From contig JAYKKT010000073.1 of the NCBI GenBank assembly GCA_036023115.1, positions 19,329,001-19,393,000 of the forward strand: a stretch of 64,000 nucleotides of DNA. The letters run 5' to 3'. The position numbers and the translations under genes are program-made. Source of the DNA: Brasenia schreberi. Taxonomy: Eukaryota > Streptophyta > Magnoliopsida > Nymphaeales > Cabombaceae. Every line of letters starts with the position of its first letter. The first letter of the stretch is position 1. Positions 55,815-64,000 of this stretch are shown here, piece by piece. The notes beneath the pieces were generated by a model. It ran no database searches. It saw nothing but the letters and a program-made list of their open reading frames with translations, and was not told the DNA's origin.

Positions 55815-57190
55815 ACAACAACAAAGTCTTTTTCCATATTAAATGGGGTCAACTATATAGATTCTTTATTTCTACTTAGCCCTATCATGTGCCATGTTGG
55901 CATGATAGTTAACTCAACATAAGCTACATCATTCTTTATGTTTCTTTTCAACATTTTTTTGGTCTTCCTCTTCTTGTTTTACCATTTTCACAATCTAGTT
56001 TTTCATACCTTCTTATTGGAGTTTTCTTTGGTCGTCTTTCTATATATCCAAACCATCTTGAACGATTTTTTTATTTTTCCTCATTTTATCCTCTATTGGT
56101 GCCACTCCTAATTTATTTCTAATAATCTTATGTATATGATATTTCCTTGTGTGACCACTCATCCATCTCAACATCTTTATTTTTGCCATAGATATCTTTT
56201 GTATATATTGATGATTAACTGCCCAACACTCAGAACCATAAAACATAGTAGGTCTAATTGTTTCTCTATAATATTTACCTTTCAACTTTAATGGTATCTT
56301 CTTGTCACATAAAATACAACGCGACCGCGTCTCTCCATTTCAGCTTTAATGGTATCTTCTTTAGGTATTTAAAACTTTCCTTGTGAGAGATACAATGTGT
56401 GCCAATCTTAATTTCTATGTCCTCTTATCAAACTTATATTTTATATATTAACACCCTATCGTAATCTTTTTCTAGATCAATAAATATCATGTGAAGTTTT
56501 TTTTTTGCTCTAAAATGTTTCATAAGACGTCTCAATAGGTGAATCGATTCAATGGTAGATATGCCTGACATTAATGCAAATTAGTTCCCTGTTGCACTTA
56601 ACCTATCTTTAATAATTTTTTAGCTCATTAACTTGATACCCCGATAATTCGCACAATATGGATGTATCTCTTGTTCTTGTATATAAGTATAAGTGTACTC
56701 GCTCTCCATTCCTGATGCATATTTTGGTTTCTCCATATTTCATTATAATAGTCTTGTGAGTCAAGTGATCCCCGTCTCGTAGAATTTTATATATTTCTAT
56801 AGAAATATTGTTTGGTCCAACAATTTATCAACCTTCATATATTTAAGAGCCTCTTTGACTTCATTATTTTGAATATGTCTATAGAAATTACGGTTTATAT
56901 ACTTTTATGATTTGGCTTACTCTCTTGAGATAATACTACCATCTTTATTTTCATTAAAAACTTATAAAAATAAAATTTTCATCTATTTTTGATATCATCA
57001 TTTGCCAGTAGAATCTTTTGATCCTCATCTTTGATGCATCTAACAAAACTAAGATCATTACTTTTTTTTTTATCTCTATCCTTAGCTATCCTAAAAATAT
57101 CTCTTTAACCTTTTCTTGAGTTAAGCTTTTATATAAATCCTCACACTTTTTTGGCTTTTGTTTCACTAATGGCCTTTTTCAAGATATTTC
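55815..57190 (-). mobile_element. RTE LINE, minus strand, 5'-truncated
   Basis: The 3' tail (complement of GTTGTTGT, then a mutated GGGAAAAAGAC) lies at 55815. C-terminal coding runs at 56285-56040 (ETIRPTMFYGSECWAVNHQY; MLRWMSGHTRKY). Reverse-transcriptase fragments continue to 56900, and the pre-RT region (ETKAKKCEDLYKSLTQEK; SFVRCIKDEDQKILLANDD) lies at about 57180-57000. It is therefore one of the longer RTE copies here, though full of stops. Confidence 0.85.
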
Positions 57191-57407
57191 CTGAGGCCGG
57201 AGCATGGTGCCTATAATTCAAACTTTAAACTTCAATGTAACATTCATATGGACATGCTATAATGCTCTTCAACACTATCAAATCCAAATGTGATCTTCTA
57301 AGTTCATCTATGTTTTCTTATGATATGACGATTCTCATAAACTATGTTATTTTCAACTTTTATCTTCGCTTATTTAATTTTATAATATTCTTTAGGAGTT
57401 GTTATTT

Positions 57408-58157
57408 AATAGAAAATTGGAACTATGGAGAGAAGCATTAGAAAGTAAAGGCTTTCGACTTAGTAGAATAAAGACAGAATATATGGAATGTAAGTTTGAT
57501 CGTTTGGTTACTTCAGAGGACATAAATTAAAATTGGCACACATTGTATCCTCCAAAAAGAAAGTTTAAATACCTAGGGTCAATTTTAAGAGTGAAGGAAG
57601 AATTGATGGAGATGTTACACATAAAATTAATGCTGGTTGGTTAAAATGGAGAAGATCATCAAGTATTCTTTGTGATAAGAAGATACCATTAAAGTTAAAA
57701 GGTAAATATTATAGAGCAACAATTAAACCTGTCATGTTTTATGGTTCTGAGTGTTGGACAGTCAATCATCAACATGTACAAAAGATGTCTGTGACATAAA
57801 TGAAGATGTTGAGATGAATGAGTGGTCATATAAGAAAAGACCGTATACATAATGAGGTTATTATAAATAAATTATGTGTGGCACCAATAGAGGATAAAAT
57901 GAGAGAATATCGTTTAAGGTGGTTTGAACATATAGAAAGAAGATCAAAAGAACCCGTAAGATGGTATGAAAAATTAGATTTTGAAAGTATTAAAAGAGGT
58001 AGAGGACAACCACAAAAGTGTTGAAAATAAACAATAAAGAATGATCCAGCTTATTGTGAGTTAACTGCTAATATGGCACATGATAGGGCTTTGTGGAAAC
58101 AAAAAATCCATGTAGCCGACCCCATAGTATGGGAAAAGGCTTAGTTGTTGTTGCTGC
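57408..58157 (+). mobile_element. RTE LINE, plus strand, with target duplication
   Basis: The flanks TTTAGGAGTTGTTATTT (57391-57407) and TTTAGGAGCTGTTATTT (58158-58174) form a 17-bp target duplication with one mismatch. It starts in the reverse-transcriptase thumb region (GAAAATTGGAACTATGGAGA) and ends AGTATGGGAAAAGGCTTAG followed by a TTG tail. It is 750 bp long and non-coding in practice. It stands head-to-head with the minus-strand RTE at 55815-57190. Confidence 0.9.
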
Positions 58158-58487
58158 TTTAGGAGCTGTTATTTGTGATTTATACTTAAAGAGACACTCA
58201 CAATTTGCTGCTTTATGCCTAGATTTTTGGTTTTTTATCATGTTTTTTGTATGTGCACTTTTCTATATGATGATATACTAATTGGCCTTATTATACATAT
58301 CGATGTATAATTTACACAGACCTGATCTCAATATAACGTACACATCCTTGTCATGTGCTGTGTGACATTGCCTTGTAAATTTCTGGAGACCTTTGTGATT
58401 GAGTTAGAATAGTCTACAAGTTTGTGTTCGCTTCTTGTTAAAATCTGTTGCTGATTGTGCTCAAATTTACATGGTTATGTGTTGCAG

Positions 58488-58635
58488 ATGCTCCTCATAG
58501 AGCGTCTCCAACTTCCCAAATGGGTATATTTCTTTAGTGGATCTAACTAGATTACTTTTATTCTCAGGTTGCGGGTAGGAAGCTGAAATTGACTTGTCAT
58601 TCTTATGATGAAGAAATGCAGGTCCGCACTTGCTG
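58488..58635 (+). CDS. Smr-type protein, tentative exons 4 and 5
   Basis: Exon 4 is 58488-58523 (acceptor TGTTGCAG; MLLIERLQLPKW; donor GTATAT). Exon 5 is 58568-58635 (acceptor TTCTCAG; VAGRKLKLTCHSYDEEMQ; donor GTATGA). They keep the phase left by exon 3 and are open together only in that frame. I do not recognise the residues as part of the family, so these exons rest on splice signals and phase alone. Later exons with DUF1771 and Smr domains would lie beyond 64 kb or be lost. Confidence 0.4.
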
Positions 58636-58815
58636 GTATGATGTTATATCTGTTGGCATCTGTGCATAAGCTCCTCCGTAACTTTATTTTGATAAATATA
58701 AATCTCTAAATTAGTTAAGGTTATGGAATTGCAAAGGAACATTCATCACAATTTGGCTATTCTATTTGTTGCTGGTTGAATATGATTTGTGAGTAAAATT
58801 CATACTTACTCTGCA

Positions 58816-60414
58816 ATGTTGTAATAATCGTATTGGTGCCCATATCACATAGGGCACCCATACACGATAATCATGCCGTATCGCACGATACTCAATATTT
58901 AATCCTATATAATAAGAAAAAATTGTAAAAAAACATAAAAAATCCAAAATATAGAAATTTTGAAATTAATCAACAAAAGGTAACACATTTTTAGAAAATA
59001 CAATCAATATTAAACATAATCCAATTAATAACAATTAAGCATTGGCATGACAATGACGTTTCACAATCAATAATAACTAGAAGAGTAAGAAAGTTGAAGT
59101 TGTTAAACTACAAACTAAAACTAACATGTAGTTTATTAATTTACGTATTTTCATTCTTGAACTCAAATCCTCAAGCATTATGTGTAACACATGGGGTCCA
59201 CACTAAGGATGGATGGCTTGATCCAAACATCTTACTAGTTGCTTTAAAATTTATGTATTATCAATAATGAAGTGAACAATATTTTCAACACCAATACCCT
59301 CAATAGCAACTTAAAAAATAGAGAGCAAGTTGTTTGCAATTTTATCAATATGAGAGAGGTCATATGATTTCAAAAACCATATCCCCTTTGGAAAGTAGAC
59401 CAAGAAGTTCACCAATGATCTATTCTCGTTATCTGTCCAACCATCAACCATGATAGAACAATCAATAACCTTTCACGACTCCTTGAATTCAGAAGGACAA
59501 TATCAACTCATTTTTGTAATAATTTATTTCTCAAAGGATGATATGTAGGGACCTTATAACCTGAACCTACACTAGCAATAACATCAACCATACATTGAAA
59601 GAAAAATGAATTTATAACATTAAAAGAAAGGCAATTTTCATAAGAAAACTTTGCATACTTCAGATCTACTTTCTTAGTTATCTCTTTAAAACCATAGTTG
59701 ATCTAATGTTTGGTTGAACTTATGAAATCATACATGGAAAAATGAATTTATTCTAGTGCCTCTACCTCCTCTATCACCCATCACAGTCATCATATGAACA
59801 CTGTCTCTTGCAATGGAAGAAAAACCAACCTCACTGCTTATGCCACCAAAACCTACACTCTTTTCCTTATCTCGTCTTCTCTTTGTCTCTTGAACTATCA
59901 ACTTCTCAACTATACCATAAATTTATTTACCATATATATCTTGAGAAGCATCTTTAAATTATTGAGACATATTACAACTATCTATTTTTGCTCTTTTTGT
60001 CATAATTTTTTATTTTCTTTGTAGCTTTCAAAACTTGCCAAATTTAATACTTGGTTCAGATATATACCATGAATTTCAAAACTTATTTGACAAGCACTTC
60101 AAATATTTTTTTGATTCTTGCAAGATTATGTTTATACTTTCATGCTTAACCTCTTTAGAGAACATGCACCTATTTACAAGCTTATTGTCTTTATACGCTC
60201 GATATAATACTTTCACGCTAGATCTGACCGATCGAATGTCATTAAAGTGAGCAGAGATAAACCATAACAAGAAAAAGGCTTTAAAAAGTGAGGAATCTTA
60301 GAATCTATAAAAACCCTCATTTTTTCAATTGAAAAATTAGGTGATAAAGGAAGAATGGAGTATGCTACGGTTTTGATAAAAACCTATGGATTTTCATGGT
60401 TTAAGAGAAAAACA
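58816..60414 (-). mobile_element. hAT relic D with DUF659 transposase N-terminal half
   Basis: The left end CAATGTTGTAATAATCGTAT followed by ATCGCACGATAC-type words resembles the ends of element B. On the minus strand, 59700-59180 reads through stops as ARFFYENCLSFNVINS, GSGYKVPTYHPLRNKLLQK, VIDCSIMVDGWTDNENRSLV, NFLVYFPKGIWFLKS and VENIVHFIIDNT. This is the DUF659 portion of a plant hAT transposase. The C-terminal domain is absent. No target duplication was found, so the limits are approximate. Confidence 0.7.
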
Positions 60415-60960
60415 CAGTGTTGTTTGCACCGTATCGTGTCATGTATCATTTTGCTCCACGAGACAAGTGATCGTATTATAAAAATTATTTAAATAAAAAT
60501 AGAAAAAATTGAAGAAAATTCACGAAAAATGAAGATAATTTTAAACAATTCCTACAATTCAAAAGTTGAGGAAACATTCATGATTCACTATTAATTTAAT
60601 GTATAAGCATTTGCGCAGTATAACTTTATGATTAAAAAGTAGCAAAATTATTACTTTTATAATTGAGAAAAAAAGAATTACATCTTATAATGAGGATCAT
60701 CAACTAAATAATCTTCATCTTCTTCTCCTCCTTGTTCAAGATCATCACCACCTTAAATAGCAAAATCAATATCATCATCCCCTTGTTGAAATTGTTGTGC
60801 TCCTTCCAAATTGATCCATTGAATGTCTTCTTCAATTTAGAGTAAATTTGCTTCATCATCTTCTATAATCCAAAGATATCAAAATTATCAAGACTTATTG
60901 GATCAAATTGGTTCCCATACTTACTTGAGTTTAACTTTCTTAATTGCCTGCAAGAATGAT
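60415..60960 (-). mobile_element. hAT relic E, element-B-like end with transposase C-terminus
   Basis: It starts with CAGTGTTGTTTGCACCGTAT, nearly the terminus of element B, followed by the same A/T-rich pattern (GAAAAATGAAGATAATTTTA). On the minus strand, 60900-60680 encodes an acidic tail (IQWINLEGAQQFQQGDDDID; LEQGGEEDEDYLVDDP) of the kind found at the C-terminus of hAT transposases. It is cut at about 60960 by a sequence beginning CTATGTTGCATGG. Confidence 0.6.
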
Positions 60961-60963
60961 AAG

Positions 60964-61079
60964 CTATGTTGCATGGATACGGATACGGTACCGGTATCGG
61001 GTACGGGGTACACAATTTTAAAAAAAACTAAGGTACGAGTACGTCACTATTAAAAAACACAATAAAAAAATAAATTTAC

Positions 61080-61121
<42 letters not shown>
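60964..61121. mobile_element. End of a further hAT element-A-family copy
   Basis: CTATGTTGCATGGATACGG, then repeated GGTACGGG-type words, then ACACAATTTTAAAAAAAAC and a TA tract (61083-61119). This is the same layout as the left ends of elements A (40848) and C (43365). No right end was found before the copia element at 61.8 kb. Confidence 0.55.
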
Positions 61122-61129
61122 TATATACA

Positions 61130-61800
61130 CAATTATATAGAACATTCTATATTTTAAAGAGCATTCTAGTGTTTGAGAATAATTATATTCTAACTATGAG
61201 AATGTCATTTATATTCTTCTTGAAAGTAAGAACAATTAAACAGCTTACCCAAACATCCAAGCCATCTACAAATTTTCTACGAAGACTGCCGAACTGCAAT
61301 AAGAACAACCAAATATATCAAAATTGACTCCTCACCTGAAACTTCATGGTCCAACCTTTTGTCCGAATTGAATCAACCTGCCGCCGAATTAACAAGGCAG
61401 AATCTGGCACATAACAGGCCAAATATCTGTCTCATATTCACCAAGAAATCAATAACGCATAATCTACTGCATATTAAGGTACAAACTGCATCTGGTGTGT
61501 GTTAAGCCGATCTGAACACAAACTGTGAGATCGACAAAACATATTGTATGAAGAATATTTATTGAAGAATCAACCTGGCAAGGTATGCATTTTTTTTGTT
61601 TTGCCCAAATATTCACGGCATATTATATCGTGTGACATCAACTGCCAACTGCATCTTATCTACATCAAGTTGAAGTAACAATCGGTACACTAGCCGCTGG
61701 AAATTGCAGAATATTTCCTGTCACAGACAAACACATACATATTAGTTCACATACTCGACGTATACAAATAATGGAAAGAAGGATGAAAGAGAGGAACAAC
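61130..61800. other. Spacer upstream of the third copia element
   Basis: No coding sequence is recognised. It probably includes the 5' LTR and leader of the copia element that follows, but I cannot set LTR borders because the 3' LTR is outside the window. Confidence 0.4.
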
Positions 61801-61804
61801 AATC

Positions 61805-64000
61805 AGTTACAGGTGGTAATGAACAGAAACTAGAGCCATTCCAAATCACGAATATTTGTTTGGAAGGAAGAAATTACAGAGAATGGGCAAGATCAATTGA
61901 GCTAGTTCTACGTGCACATGGAAAACTATCAGTTATTAAACCAAGTCAGCCACAACCAGATGAAGACAATGCAGATTTTGAGCGATGGTCCAAAGATGAT
62001 GCATTTGTTAGCTCATGGCTTCTCCAATCAATGAAAGATTTTGAGCGATGGTCCAAAGATGATGCATTTGTTAGCTCATGGCTTCTCCAATCAATGAAAG
62101 ATTTTGAGCGATGGTCCAAAGATGATGCATTTGTTAGCTCATGGCTTCTCCAATCAATGAATCAGATTATTAGTAAAACTTTTATGTATTTAGAATTAGC
62201 TGCAGATAAGATTTGGACAACAATTGAAGAAGCATTTTCAAGACAAAGCAATATTGCTAAAGAATATGAGATTATTGAGAAAATAAGGAGATGTCGTCAA
62301 GGAACTAGATCAGTTAGTGAGTATTACGGAGAATTACGTGAATTATGGAATAAACAGAGATACTTTGTAGAAAATAAATGCAGTCATTGTGTAAAAGAAA
62401 GAACACCAGAAAGTGACATTCGAAAAGTATTTGATTTACTTTGGGGAATCTCACTTGAATATGAATCAATCAAGTTCAATATTCTCAAGAAAGAAGATAT
62501 GCCATCACTGGGAACAATATATTCACTCTTATTGAGAGAGTAAGATCGAAAAAACTTAGAAAAAGGAGAACATACTCAAACTGAAAAATCTGTATTTGCT
62601 GGTAGAGGTAATATGAATTATCAGAGAGGTAGAGATTCAGTCAGAGGCCGTGGAAGTGGAAGATTTCAGAATTATGAAGATAAAAATAAATTGCAATGCA
62701 TTCATTGTGGAAAAAGAAGACACACAAGATAACATTGTTGGGAAATTATTGGATGACCTGCAGAGTATAAGAATTATGGCAGTCATGTGGCTGCTACATC
62801 TGAGAAAGAAAAAGCAGAACCAAATCCTATAGATGAAATGGCTGAATTGAAAAGCAACTTGCAGAAATAGAAAGTCGACTTCGTGACTAACCTTCGACCT
62901 CATCACCAAATATTGAAATGAGCTAGCCTACTTCCTAAAGTATCAGTGGTAACTTCTTCAGAAAAAATTCTATATATTAAAATTATTGGGTGATTGATTT
63001 AGGGGCTATAGATCATATGGTAGGAGATAAATCTAACTTCAGAGAATATAAAGTTACTCATATACCTTAATATGTAAAGATGGCAAATGATTCCTTAATT
63101 CCATTGGAAGGAACAAGAGAAATTGAAGGAATTTTTTAAAAACTTAATTAAGTGATATACATTCCCAAATTTCCAGTAAATTTACTTTCTGTAAGCTCAT
63201 TGATTAGATATATGAATTGCTCAATCACGTTTACTCCATCCGGTTGTTTTTTTTAGAATCTGAGGACGGGAAGAACCTTTGGACGTGGTGAATTGAAGAA
63301 TGAGTTGTATATACTTCCTGGTCCACATCCTACAATACAGAGAAAAGCATTGGCAGTTATCCCTACAGAAGAAGAAATAAGACTTTGGCATAGTAGATGA
63401 GGACATTTACGTATTTCTAAAATTTGTGAGTTTGTTCCTTTTGTAATCCCAAAAGATTTAGTTATTCAATGTGATGTGTGTCAGAGGGCTAAACATCATA
63501 GAGCCTCGTTTCCTAGTAGTGATTCTAAGTCGTTAGTTCCATTTTAGTTAATACATTCTGATGTATGGGGTCAATGTTTGATACCTTCCTTGGAAAATTT
63601 TAAATACTTTTTTACTTTCATTGATGACTATTCAAGGCTTACATTTGTTTATCTTATGAAATCAAAATCAGAAATATCATCTATTTTCCCTATGGTTCAC
63701 TGTCTAATTAAGACTCAGTTTGGGTACACCATTAAAACCCTTAGATCTGATAATGGTAGTGAATTTTGCAATTCTACTTTGGAATCATACCTTCAAAGTC
63801 ATGGCATTCTTCATCAAACTTCTTGTGTGTACACCCCACAACAAAATAGAGTTGTTGAAAGGAAAGACAGACACATTTTGGAAATCGCACGAACCCTCTT
63901 ACTTGAACATAGTGTTCCAAAATATTTTTGGCTAGAAACGATACTTACAGTTGTATATCTCATGAACAGACTTCCTTATGTGGTCCTTGGTGTAAAATCT
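61805..64000 (+). mobile_element. Third Ty1/copia retrotransposon, 5' part, runs off the window
   Basis: Gag (to 62543) starts with a CLEGRNYREWARSIELVLRA region and carries three tandem 63-bp units (61974-62162), giving DFERWSKDDAFVSSWLLQSM three times. A zinc knuckle CIHCGKRRHTR-x-HC lies near 62700-62740, a protease-like YWVIDLGAIDHMV near 62983-63020, a pre-integrase LWHSR-x-GHLRISKI near 63390, and the integrase core to the window end (LIHSDVWGQ, LRSDNGSEF, RVVERKDRHI). Stops occur (62541, before IHSDVWG and elsewhere) and NGVVER is changed to NRVVER. The D of the protease motif is kept, but DSGA reads DLGA. It is a different copia lineage from the two upstream. Confidence 0.92.

Overview
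This is nuclear DNA of a flowering plant. It has spliced plant genes with GT-AG introns, pyrimidine-rich leaders, long AT and CT microsatellites, and a dense load of plant transposons: Ty1/copia, RTE-clade LINEs, tRNA-derived SINEs and hAT. No bacterial operon, rRNA, tRNA gene or CRISPR array is visible. Very long introns packed with old transposons suggest a large genome; the species cannot be read from the sequence.

Layout. 1-5.1 kb: the edge of a broken exon, then a decayed copia element on the minus strand. 5.2-5.6 kb: a small TPR-like gene (+). 7.7-20.8 kb: a complete 11-coding-exon gene (-) for a 427-residue BRO1-like domain protein with an N-myristoylation signal. Its introns hold an RTE LINE, a fold-back element, a tandem duplication and a 41-bp RTE stub. 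23.6-25.3 kb: the last four exons (-) of a gene resembling TSL-kinase interacting protein 1; its 5' exons are not visible. 25.4-28.6 kb: repeats, an RTE and a SINE. 28.6-28.9 kb: a probable promoter and first non-coding exon (+). 29.7-32.2 kb: intron-free broken pieces of four unrelated gene families (MAP kinase, FAR1/MULE transposase, NPF transporter, PHD finger), all on the minus strand, beside a lone copia-type LTR with primer-binding site.

33.0-58.6 kb: exons (+) of a gene like plant Smr-domain proteins with an N-terminal CUE-like region. Exon 1 (33.0-33.7 kb) is separated from exon 2 (53.2 kb) by an intron of about 19.5 kb that is a stack of nested insertions. A minus-strand RTE is split by a full copia element (34531-39713), which is split by a 185-bp RTE derivative. 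Next comes a 5.2-kb hAT element (40848-46024) whose transposase gene is split by a second hAT (42539-44205), which is split by a third hAT (43365-44121). All three have perfect 8-bp target duplications. A second decayed copia (46482-50999) and further RTE pieces follow.

58.8-64.0 kb: more hAT relics, then the 5' part of a third copia element (+) that runs off the window.

The most interesting structures are the triple-nested hAT array, whose innermost member has the same ends as the outermost, the same-strand array of captured gene fragments, and several RTE insertions dated by intact target duplications. Transposon and exon boundaries were found by eye from target duplications, terminal repeats, splice sites and protein-family resemblance; no database search was run.
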